Assembly: GCA_020853405.1 (NCBI GenBank) | Contig: JADYYZ010000121.1 | Location: 1-6,746 of the forward strand | From: Acetobacteraceae bacterium | Lineage (GTDB): Bacteria > Pseudomonadota > Alphaproteobacteria > Acetobacterales > Acetobacteraceae | Length of the DNA stretch: 6,746 nucleotides | Reading direction: 5' to 3' | Shown: positions 1-5,696 of the stretch, piece by piece | How positions within the stretch are numbered: the first letter of the stretch is position 1 | Layout: each line of letters starts with the position of its first letter | Notes under the pieces: generated by a model | Database searches by the model: none | What the model was told of the DNA's origin: nothing | What the model saw: the letters and a program-made list of their open reading frames with translations, nothing else | Position numbers and translations under genes: made by a program

Positions 1-3000
1 GATGCCGCCGCCCTTCGAGAGTTTCGCCGTCTCGTAGTCCGCCCACGACGAGCGCGGCAGCGCGAACAGCCGCGCCCGCTCCGCCCACGACGTCGCCGGG
101 TCGGGATCGGGGTCGAGGAAGATGTGGCGGTGGTCGAAGGCGGCGCGCAGCCTGATCTGGCGGGTCTCCAGCATGCCGTTGCCGAACACGTCGCCGCTCA
201 TGTCGCCGACGCCGGCGACCGTGAAGGGCGCGGCATCGACATCGTGGTCCATTTCGCGGAAGTGGCGGCGGATGCAGACCCAGGCCCCCTTGGCGGTGAT
301 GCCCATGCCCTTGTGGTCGTAGCCCTGCGAGCCGCCGCTGGCGAAGGCATCGCGCAGCCAGAAATTGTACTGCGCCGAAAGCCCGTTGGCGATGTCGCTG
401 AAGGTCGCGGTACCCTTGTCGGCGGCGGCGACGATATAGGGGTCATCGGGGTCGAGCCGCACGCAGTCGGCAGCCAGCACGCCGTCGGGGCCGATATTGT
501 CGGTGAGGTCGAGCATGCCGGAGACCAGCATCTTGTAGCAGGCCACCCCCTCGGCCTGCAGCGCCTCGCGGTCCTTGGCGGCATCGCCGGTGGGCGCGGG
601 GGGCTTCTTCAGCACGAAGCCGCCCTTGGCCCCGGTCGGCACGATCACGACGTTCTTGATCGTCTGGGCCTTCAGCAGGCCGAGAATCTCGGTGCGGAAA
701 TCCTCGCGCCGGTCCGACCAGCGGATGCCGCCGCGCGCGACCTTGCCGGCGCGCAGGTGGCAGCCCTCCATCCTGGCGTTGTGCACGAAGATCTCGAACA
801 TCGGCCGCGGCAGCGGCATGTCGCCTGCCTTGGCGCTGTCGATCTTCAGCGCGAGCCACGGCTTGCCCTGGAACAGGTTGCAGCGCATCACGGCGCCGAG
901 CGCGGTCATCATGCGCTGCAGGATGCGCTCCTCGTCGGGCGAGGCGACGACATCGATCATGGCGGCCCAGTCGGCCAGGATCTTCGCCTCGTCCTCGCGC
1001 CGGCCGGCGGGATCGTGGCGGCAGCGGAAGAACGCGACCAGCAGCCGCGCGGCGGCGGGGTTGGCGGCGAGCGTGCCCTCGACGGCGGCCTGGCTGAACG
1101 CGAAGCCGACCTGGCGGCACCATTTATAGAGTGCCCGCAGCATCCAGCATTCGCGCCAGGAAAGGCCGGCGCGCAGCACCAGGCGGTTGAAGCCGTCGGC
1201 CTCGGCCGAGCCGTCATCGAGCGCGACCAGCGCATCGTGCAGCGAGGGGAACACCGCTTCGTCGATCGCCTGGCCGTCCGGGTCGCGCAGGCTGAATACG
1301 TGCACCACCACGCCCGGCGCCCCCTGCGGCGACAGGTGGTGCGGCACCTCCTCGAGCGTCGCGAGGCCGAGCGATTCGAACAGCGGCATGATCGAGGACA
1401 GCGGCATCGGCCCCTTCGGGTTGGCGAGCCGGAGCGCGAGTGCGGCCGGATGCGCGCCGGGCGGGCGCGACAGCGCCATCGCCGGCCGCCCGCTTTGCAG
1501 TGCGGTCTCGGCGCGGAAGATGTCGGCCACCGCCTCGCGCGCGGTGTGGCGCTCGACATAGCCGGCGGGGAAGGCGCCGCCCCAGCGCGACAGCAGGGGC
1601 TGCGCGTCCTGCTCGCCGCGCTCGGAGATCAGCGCCTCGGCCAGCCGGCCGCGGAAACTGCGCGCCGCCTCGGCCATCGCACGCTCCAGCGCCGGCAGGT
1701 CGGGCTGCGGCACCTGGCCGGGCTGGGTCGCGATGATGTAGTGGATGCGTGCCAGCGGCGCATCGCCGATCTGGATGTAGTTGGTGGAAAGCCGGCCGGC
1801 GAAGGCGCGCGCCAGCATCTCGCCCAGGCGGCGGCGCAGCTCGGTGTCCATCACGTCGCGCGGCACGAACACGATCGCCGAGATGAAGCGTTCGAACGCA
1901 TCGCGGCGGATGAACAGTTTCACCCGCTGGCGCGCCTGCAGGGCAAGGATGCCGCGCGCGGTTTCCAGCAGGTAGCCGACATCGGCCTGGAACAGCTCGT
2001 CGCGCGGGTAGGTCTCGAGGATGTTCATCAGCGCCCGGCCGTCGTGGCTCGCCGGCGTCGCGCCGGCCCGGCGCAGCACCTCGGCGACCTTCTGGCGAAG
2101 GATCGGGATCGAGCGCGGCGAGCGGTTGTAGGCCTCGCTGGTGAACAGCCCGAGATAGAGTTCGCCGCCGGTCACCTGGCCGCCGGCGTCGCGATGCGAG
2201 ATGCCGATCACGTCGCAATGCTGCGGGCGGTGCACGGTGGCGCGCATGTTCGCCTTGGCCACCGTGACCAGCGGCGCGGTGGCCAGGAACCGCAGCACCG
2301 CGTCGGGCAGCGCGTCGGGCGTGCGCAGCGCATCGAACACCGACTTGTCGGTCGCGCGCAGCACCCCGAGATTGGCGGTCTCGTCCACCCTGATGCCGGT
2401 CGGGGTCATGTCGTAGCGGCGGTAGCCGATCAGCACGAAGTTGGCATCGCGTACCCACGACAGCAGCGCCTTGGCCTCGTCGGCCTCGTCGGCGGCGACG
2501 CCGGGGCCCGGGGCGATCGCGTCGATCGAGGCATCGATCCGGGCGCGCATCGGCGCCCAGTCGGCGACCGCGGCCCGCACATCGGCCATCGCGCGCGTCA
2601 GCAGGGCGGTGATCTCGGCCAGCGCCGCCGGGTCGGATTCGGCGGTGAAGGCGATCTGCACCATGCTTTCGGCCCGAACGCTTTCCGCCGTGGCCTCGGG
2701 GCCGGCGCCGATCGCGGCGAGCCGGCCGCCGGCATCGCGCGCGACCTGGACGATCGGGTGCACCAGCGAATGCACCTGGCGATTCATGCTGGCGAAGGCG
2801 GCCAGCGCGCTGTCGACCACGAAGGGCATGTCGTCGATGACGATCTCGGCGATCGCGTGCGGGCCGCGCCAGCCCATGCTGTCGGGCCGCGGCATGAAGG
2901 CACGCACCCTGGTCTGGCCCGGTTCGCGCACCTGCGCGAATTCGAACAGCGACATCGCCGCGCCGGCGAAATCCTCGATCGGCTGTGCCTCGATGTCGGC

Positions 3001-3141
3001 GCGTTCGAGCCCGGCGGCATAGAGCCGCAGGAATGCGAGCGCGAGCTCGCGCGCCGCCGGCGCGACGCGCCGCCCGGCAGCGGCCTCGGCTTCACGCAGC
3101 AGTTCGCTGCGGGGGGTGTCGGTGTCGGGGCTTGCTGGCAT
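1..3141 (-). CDS. gdhB: NAD-specific glutamate dehydrogenase, large (GDH180) type, N-terminal 1047 codons, C-terminus off the window
   Basis: Cytosolic enzyme that oxidatively deaminates L-glutamate to 2-oxoglutarate and ammonium with NAD+, linking amino-acid catabolism to the TCA cycle (EC 1.4.1.2). The frame is open without a stop from the ATG at 3141-3139 to the window edge. Visible family motifs are DDMPFVVDS near residues 104-112 in the N-terminal regulatory region and FEIFVHNARMEGCHLRAGK just before KVARGGIRWSDR (800-811). These are followed by GAKGGFVLKK (837-846), GVGDMSGDVFGNGML (977-991) and SSWADYETAKLSKGGG at the very edge. Lys800 and Lys839 lie in the conserved catalytic-core motifs. 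Family members are about 1600 residues with ACT/PAS-like regulatory domains before the core, so roughly one third is missing here. The start is supported by AGAGG about 10 nt upstream. The family gene is gdhB in Pseudomonas and gdhZ in Caulobacter. The gene is transcribed divergently from its right-hand neighbour. Confidence 0.97.
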   Translation of the reverse strand, partial: MPASPDTDTPRSELLREAEAAAGRRVAPAARELALAFLRLYAAGLERADIEAQPIEDFAGAAMSLFEFAQVREPGQTRVRAFMPRPDSMGWRGPHAIAEIVIDDMPFVVDSALAAFASMNRQVHSLVHPIVQVARDAGGRLAAIGAGPEATAESVRAESMVQIAFTAESDPAALAEITALLTRAMADVRAAVADWAPMRARIDASIDAIAPGPGVAADEADEAKALLSWVRDANFVLIGYRRYDMTPTGIRVDETANLGVLRATDKSVFDALRTPDALPDAVLRFLATAPLVTVAKANMRATVHRPQHCDVIGISHRDAGGQVTGGELYLGLFTSEAYNRSPRSIPILRQKVAEVLRRAGATPASHDGRALMNILETYPRDELFQADVGYLLETARGILALQARQRVKLFIRRDAFERFISAIVFVPRDVMDTELRRRLGEMLARAFAGRLSTNYIQIGDAPLARIHYIIATQPGQVPQPDLPALERAMAEAARSFRGRLAEALISERGEQDAQPLLSRWGGAFPAGYVERHTAREAVADIFRAETALQSGRPAMALSRPPGAHPAALALRLANPKGPMPLSSIMPLFESLGLATLEEVPHHLSPQGAPGVVVHVFSLRDPDGQAIDEAVFPSLHDALVALDDGSAEADGFNRLVLRAGLSWRECWMLRALYKWCRQVGFAFSQAAVEGTLAANPAAARLLVAFFRCRHDPAGRREDEAKILADWAAMIDVVASPDEERILQRMMTALGAVMRCNLFQGKPWLALKIDSAKAGDMPLPRPMFEIFVHNARMEGCHLRAGKVARGGIRWSDRREDFRTEILGLLKAQTIKNVVIVPTGAKGGFVLKKPPAPTGDAAKDREALQAEGVACYKMLVSGMLDLTDNIGPDGVLAADCVRLDPDDPYIVAAADKGTATFSDIANGLSAQYNFWLRDAFASGGSQGYDHKGMGITAKGAWVCIRRHFREMDHDVDAAPFTVAGVGDMSGDVFGNGMLETRQIRLRAAFDHRHIFLDPDPDPATSWAERARLFALPRSSWADYETAKLSKGGGI

Positions 3142-3151
3142 GCGACTGGCG

Positions 3152-3156
3152 CCTCT
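3152..3156 (-). promoter_or_regulatory. ribosome binding site of gdhB
   Basis: AGAGG on the minus strand, 10 nt before the ATG at 3141. It supports this start, giving a protein that begins MPASPDTDTPRSELL. I see no better in-frame start nearby. Confidence 0.6.
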
Positions 3157-3229
3157 GCTCGCGGGTTGGGGGACGGACGAGCCGTGACGGCCGGCGGAAC
3201 CTTGGCGTGATCATGGGCGCCTGCCGTCG

Positions 3230-3241
3230 CATGGCGCCATG
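3230..3241. repeat. 12-bp perfect palindrome, possible operator
   Basis: CATGGCGCCATG is identical on both strands. It lies 89 bp upstream of the gdhB start and 104 bp upstream of the OmpA-like start, next to the AT-rich patch where the promoters should be. Two-fold symmetric sites in such positions are often bound by dimeric repressors or activators. No regulator is identified here, and a GC-rich genome gives some palindromes by chance. Confidence 0.35.
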
Positions 3242-3332
3242 TTTCGTGTATGCTCCCAATAAAGCAAGCGGTGGCGTGCCCGGTGGCATATCGGCCCGCC
3301 CGGACCCCACCCCGCCCGATGACTCGCACAGC

Positions 3333-3339
3333 GGAAGGA
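3333..3339 (+). promoter_or_regulatory. ribosome binding site of the OmpA-like gene
   Basis: GGAAGGA, 6 nt before the ATG at 3346. It decides the start in favour of 3346 over upstream in-frame ATGs at 3250 and 3319, which lack such a site. The signal peptide then begins at residue 1. Confidence 0.75.
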
Positions 3340-3345
3340 ACGCCC

Positions 3346-3798
3346 ATGCAGCGTCTGGACCCCGCCTCCCTTGCCGGCTTGCTGCTGGCCGGCCTGCTGC
3401 TGACTGGATTGATGCCTGCCGCCCCGGCCGCGGCCGCGGTCGATTGCAGCACGGTCACGCCGAACCTCGGCAACGAGCAGTGGACGATCAATTTCGCGAC
3501 CGGGTCGGCCGCGATCGACGCCACCGCCCGCCGCCGCCTGGACGAGGCGGCGCGCCGCATAAGGGGCCGCTTCGCATCCGAGGTCTGCCTGTTCGGCCAG
3601 GCCAGCCGGCTGGGCAATGCCCAGGCCAACCAGCGCCTGTCGCAGCAGCGGATCAGCGCGGTGAGCGCCGAGCTGGTGCGCCGCGGCGTCGGGCGCGCCG
3701 TGCTCGGCAGCCGCGCCGTGGGCGCCGGCGCCAGTTCCGCCGGAAACCGCGAGAACGCGAGCGGCGAGCGATCGGTCAGCGTCATCATCGTGCGCTGA
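3346..3798 (+). CDS. Exported small OmpA-like domain protein (150 aa)
   Basis: Small periplasmic or envelope protein made of a signal peptide plus one OmpA C-terminal-like domain, the fold that usually binds peptidoglycan. Residues 1-31 are a hydrophobic Sec-type signal with a likely cut after the alanine run; there is no lipobox, so it is not an obvious lipoprotein. The OmpA-like domain spans about 46-150: INFATGSAAID at the start, then GQASRLG (84-90), NQRLSQQR (95-102) and ERSVSVIIVR at the end. Arg102 fits the conserved arginine that contacts diaminopimelate, but the partner aspartate of the usual G-H-T-D-x-x-G motif is Ser87. Cys34 and Cys81 could form a disulfide. The protein lacks an outer-membrane barrel. 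It is probably transcribed separately from the next gene, 175 bp away. Family assignment is firm; peptidoglycan binding is uncertain. Confidence 0.9.
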   Translation: MQRLDPASLAGLLLAGLLLTGLMPAAPAAAAVDCSTVTPNLGNEQWTINFATGSAAIDATARRRLDEAARRIRGRFASEVCLFGQASRLGNAQANQRLSQQRISAVSAELVRRGVGRAVLGSRAVGAGASSAGNRENASGERSVSVIIVR

Positions 3799-3804
3799 AC
3801 GCGC

Positions 3805-3897
3805 CGGCACCGAATGCGAGGGCAGCGGGGGGGAATTAACGGAATCGCACGGTTCACGCTTCACCTTGCCGATGGCGGGCGCTAGGATTCGGTGCCG
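3805..3897. repeat. 11-bp inverted repeat with 71-bp spacer upstream of the first domain-repeat gene
   Basis: The left arm CGGCACCGAAT (3805-3815) and right arm ATTCGGTGCCG (3887-3897) are perfect reverse complements. The left arm begins 7 bp after the OmpA-like stop codon; the right arm overlaps the candidate -10 at 3883-3888. The spacer shows no further complementarity that I can see. It could be a pair of regulator half-sites that loop, a long stem in a read-through transcript, or the ends of a small mobile remnant. None of these is proven. Confidence 0.5.
3860..3888 (+). promoter_or_regulatory. candidate sigma70-type promoter for the domain-repeat/EF-hand genes
   Basis: TTCACC (3860-3865) and TAGGAT (3883-3888) are separated by exactly 17 bp and match the -35 and -10 consensus at 4 of 6 positions each. 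Transcription would begin near 3895, giving a leader of about 80 nt before the ATG at 3974. The -10 overlaps the right arm of an inverted repeat, so regulation there is conceivable. Promoters in high-GC genomes are hard to call by eye. Confidence 0.35.
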
Positions 3898-3960
3898 CCA
3901 GGCAACGAGTTGGCGACAGTCCGGCGCGCCGCCGTGGGGTGGCGTGCCGCCGATCGGGAT

Positions 3961-3966
3961 GGAGGT
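3961..3966 (+). promoter_or_regulatory. ribosome binding site of the two-domain gene
   Basis: GGAGGT, 7 nt before the ATG at 3974. It fixes this start over the in-frame ATGs at 3866 and 3959; the latter overlaps the site itself. Confidence 0.8.
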
Positions 3967-3973
3967 GTTTCGA

Positions 3974-4576
3974 ATGCCCAGCCGTCGAGGTCTTCTGGCA
4001 AGTCTGGTGCTGCTGCTGGCCGCGGCGCTGCCCGGCCTCGCCGCCGCGCAGGATGCGTCCTTCTATGTCACCAACCGGTCCGGGATGACCATGAACGAGG
4101 TCTACGTCTCGTCCTCGGCCAACAACAGCTGGGGCCAGGACCTGCTTGGCAGCAACGTGATGAACAGCGGCCAGCGGCTGGCGGTCCGCCCCTTCCAGTG
4201 CGTCAACGACATCCGCGTCGTCTACGCCAACGGCCGAGCCGAGGAACGCCGCCGCGTCAACACCTGCAACCTCAACGAGGTGGTGTTCGGCTCCGGCGGA
4301 ACCTCCTCGGGGCGCGAGCAGATGACCGGCGCCGATTTCCGCATCTGGAACCGCAGCGGCCGCACCATCGAGCAGATCTTCGTCTCGTCCTCGGCCAACA
4401 ATTCGTGGGGCAACGACCGGCTGGGCCAGCAGGTGCTGCCGCCGGGCCGCTACTGGACCATCCGCCAGAGCGAAACCGGCTGCAGTTTCGACCTGCGGGT
4501 GGTGTTCACCGGCGGCGGCGTGTTCGAACGGCGCAACATCAACGCCTGCCAGATCAGCGAATTCAGTATCCAGTAG
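3974..4576 (+). CDS. Exported protein with two tandem copies of an unrecognised Cys-pair WGxDxLG domain (200 aa)
   Basis: I do not recognise this family. Residues 1-26 are a signal peptide (positively charged start, LASLVLLLAAALPGLAAA core, cut near AAA/QD), so the mature protein is extracytoplasmic. It consists almost entirely of two homologous units, residues 29-105 and 121-199, joined by a short Gly/Ser-rich linker. Each begins with an N-R-S-G strand, continues with VSSSANNSWG, then WGxDxLG (53-59 and 145-151), and ends in a cysteine pair exactly 22 residues apart (C76/C98 and C170/C192). The alternating hydrophobic pattern suggests an all-beta fold with one disulfide per unit. The same unit occurs three times in the next gene, 91 bp downstream. 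The SRRGLL at residues 3-8 loosely resembles a Tat motif. No catalytic motif is visible; binding or a structural role is more likely than an enzyme. Confidence 0.9.
   Translation: MPSRRGLLASLVLLLAAALPGLAAAQDASFYVTNRSGMTMNEVYVSSSANNSWGQDLLGSNVMNSGQRLAVRPFQCVNDIRVVYANGRAEERRRVNTCNLNEVVFGSGGTSSGREQMTGADFRIWNRSGRTIEQIFVSSSANNSWGNDRLGQQVLPPGRYWTIRQSETGCSFDLRVVFTGGGVFERRNINACQISEFSIQ
4105..4401 (+). repeat. 21-bp direct repeat (4105-4125 and 4381-4401) within the two-domain gene
   Basis: The two copies are identical over 21 bp and 276 bp apart, that is 92 codons and in frame. They encode the VSSSANN stretch that precedes WG in each domain. Much of the rest of the two domains differs, so this segment is either under strong constraint or was homogenised by gene conversion. 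Confidence 0.85.
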
Positions 4577-4601
4577 CCGCGGTGCCCACGCCGCCTGCGC
4601 G

Positions 4602-4619
4602 CCGGCCGCGCCGGGCCGG
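4602..4619 (+). other. GC-rich hairpin between the two domain-repeat genes
   Basis: CCGGCC (4602-4607) and GGCCGG (4614-4619) form a 6-bp stem around a 6-nt loop. An alternative outer pairing is GTGCCC (4582-4587) with GGGCAC (4618-4623). No T-tract follows, so it does not look like a classical intrinsic terminator. It may slow transcription or stabilise the upstream mRNA, or it may be a by-product of the GC content of this 91-bp gap. Confidence 0.3.
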
Positions 4620-4655
4620 GCACAAAGCGGGCTGAACCGGCAACAACCCGCGCGC

Positions 4656-4662
4656 GAGGGGG
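4656..4662 (+). promoter_or_regulatory. ribosome binding site of the three-domain gene
   Basis: GAGGGGG, 5 nt before the ATG at 4668. It supports that start, which places a signal peptide at the very N-terminus. Confidence 0.65.
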
Positions 4663-4667
4663 CCACC

Positions 4668-5696
4668 ATGCGATTCCGAATCCTCCTGGCCGTGCTGCTG
4701 GGCGCCATCACGGTCCTCGCCGGCGGCATCGCCGAGGCCCAGCGCCCGGGGCAACGGCCCAGCCAGCAGCAGCAGCAGCAGGCGGGGCCGAGCTTCGTCC
4801 TCCGCAACGACGGCAGCCGCGCGATCCGCGAGTTCTATGCCTCCTCGCCCCAGGACAACCAGTGGGGGCCGGATCGGCTGGGCGCCGAGGTCGTCGGGCC
4901 GGGCCAGAGTTTCCGCCTGCAGCTGCCGCGCGGGGCAGGCTGCGTGCAGGACCTGCGCGCGGTGTTCGACGACGACAGTTCGGCCGAACAGCGCAATGTC
5001 GATATCTGCCGTGAGCGCACCCAGGCGTTCCGCAACGCCGAACCCGACACCGAGGTCACGGTGGTGAACCTCGGCCAGCGCACCCTGTTCCAGCTGTTCC
5101 TGCGCCCGGGCAATGCGGGCGACGACTGGGGGCCTGACCGCCTGGGCAGCGGCACCGTCGATCCGGGCGACCGCGAGACCATCCGCTTCAGCGCCCAGGG
5201 CCAGTGCCAGTTCGATATCCGGATCGTGTTCGACAACGAGTCGGCCGAGGAGCGCAAGGGCGTCAATCTGTGCGAGGCGCAGCAGCTGGTGTTCCGCCCC
5301 GGCTGGACCACGGAAGACCAGATGCCGACCGATGCGGCCGCCTCCGGCGCCGCCCGCCCGTCAGCACCCCAGGCCCAGCCGGCGCCCTCTGCCCGGCCCG
5401 CGCCCGGCCCCGCGCCCGGCCGGCCGGCGCCTTCCGGCCCGGCGTCGGGCGGCGGCACGGTGTTCCGCAACCAGGGCAGCGCGCCGATCGTGCGGCTGTC
5501 GATCGACCCGCCCGGTGCCGGCGCGCCCGGCCCCGATCGCCTGGGCGATGGCGTGATCGGGCCGGGCAGCAGCCTGTCCGTAGCACCGCCGCAGGGGCTT
5601 TGCGTCGGCGACGTGCTCGCCACCTTCCGCGACGGCAAGACCGCGCGGCGTGAACGTGTCGACCTGTGCGATGGCGCGGAGGTGAGCCTGCCATGA
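4668..5696 (+). CDS. Exported protein with three copies of the Cys-pair WGxDxLG domain and a Pro/Ala-rich linker (342 aa)
   Basis: Paralogue of the upstream two-domain gene; function unknown. Residues 1-24 are a signal peptide (RILLAVLLGAITVLAGG core, cut after AEA). A polar stretch with six glutamines (33-38) leads to domain 1 (42-121), domain 2 (129-209), a Pro/Ala/Gly-rich linker (about 224-262) and domain 3 (264-341). WGPDRLG occurs at 66-72 and 154-160; in domain 3 it is PGPDRLG (287-293), having lost the tryptophan. Each domain keeps two cysteines 22 residues apart (92/114, 180/202, 312/334), matching C-x2-D-[ILV]-[RL]-x-[VT]-[FY]-x10-[VI]-[ND]-x-C. The linker resembles flexible periplasmic spacers that let the last domain reach a partner or cross part of the cell wall. 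Its TGA overlaps the ATG of the EF-hand gene, so the two are probably translated together. Confidence 0.92.
   Translation: MRFRILLAVLLGAITVLAGGIAEAQRPGQRPSQQQQQQAGPSFVLRNDGSRAIREFYASSPQDNQWGPDRLGAEVVGPGQSFRLQLPRGAGCVQDLRAVFDDDSSAEQRNVDICRERTQAFRNAEPDTEVTVVNLGQRTLFQLFLRPGNAGDDWGPDRLGSGTVDPGDRETIRFSAQGQCQFDIRIVFDNESAEERKGVNLCEAQQLVFRPGWTTEDQMPTDAAASGAARPSAPQAQPAPSARPAPGPAPGRPAPSGPASGGGTVFRNQGSAPIVRLSIDPPGAGAPGPDRLGDGVIGPGSSLSVAPPQGLCVGDVLATFRDGKTARRERVDLCDGAEVSLP
4764..4781 (+). repeat. (CAG)6 trinucleotide repeat encoding six glutamines
   Basis: Six perfect CAG codons encode Q33-Q38 just after the predicted signal peptide cut. Units are three bases, so slippage would change the length of this spacer without breaking the frame. 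Confidence 0.9.
5343..5453 (+). repeat. Low-complexity Pro/Ala/Gly-rich linker segment
   Basis: This encodes residues 226-262, made almost only of Pro, Ala, Gly, Ser, Arg and Gln, with repeated PAP and GP units. It separates the second and third domains of the three-domain protein. The composition predicts an extended, disordered linker. Confidence 0.8.
5678..5685 (+). promoter_or_regulatory. ribosome binding site of the EF-hand gene, inside the upstream coding region
   Basis: GGAGGTGA is a near-perfect Shine-Dalgarno, 7 nt before the ATG at 5693. It decides that start over the in-frame ATG at 5666, which would add nine residues before the signal peptide. It lies within the last codons of the three-domain gene. 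Confidence 0.85.

Larger units (their letters stand above)
3142..3345. promoter_or_regulatory. divergent intergenic region between gdhB and the OmpA-like gene
   Basis: This 204-bp region must hold both divergent promoters. The most AT-rich patch is about 3241-3266. On the plus strand TATGCT at 3249-3254 is a fair -10 (4 of 6), but no convincing -35 sits 17 bp upstream. On the minus strand TTGCTT (3267-3262) with AAACAT 17 bp on is only 3 of 6 at each box. No promoter is therefore called with precision. A 12-bp palindrome lies in the same patch. No small gene is supported: the in-frame extension of the OmpA-like gene to 3250 has no ribosome binding site and would bury the signal peptide. Confidence 0.5.

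Noticed and set aside
124..3210. Very long plus-strand open frame (1028 codons) opposite gdhB
   Set aside because: It is in exact codon register with gdhB on the other strand, and its composition (Arg, His, Gly, Ala, Gln) is that of a reversed GC-rich gene. The minus strand encodes clear glutamate dehydrogenase motifs throughout, so this is a shadow.
3196..3221. GGAAC resembling an EcfG stress-sigma -35 element
   Set aside because: No GTT element at the required 16-17 bp spacing.
3250..3345. N-terminal extension of the OmpA-like gene to the ATG at 3250
   Set aside because: No ribosome binding site is present there, it contains promoter-like sequence, and it would put 32 residues before the signal peptide.
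3211..3864. Minus-strand open frame covering the OmpA-like gene
   Set aside because: No recognisable motif, and it conflicts with a well-supported OmpA domain with signal peptide on the plus strand.
3866..3973. N-terminal extension of the two-domain gene to the ATG at 3866
   Set aside because: The added residues are not signal-like, and the near-perfect GGAGGT sits correctly for the ATG at 3974.
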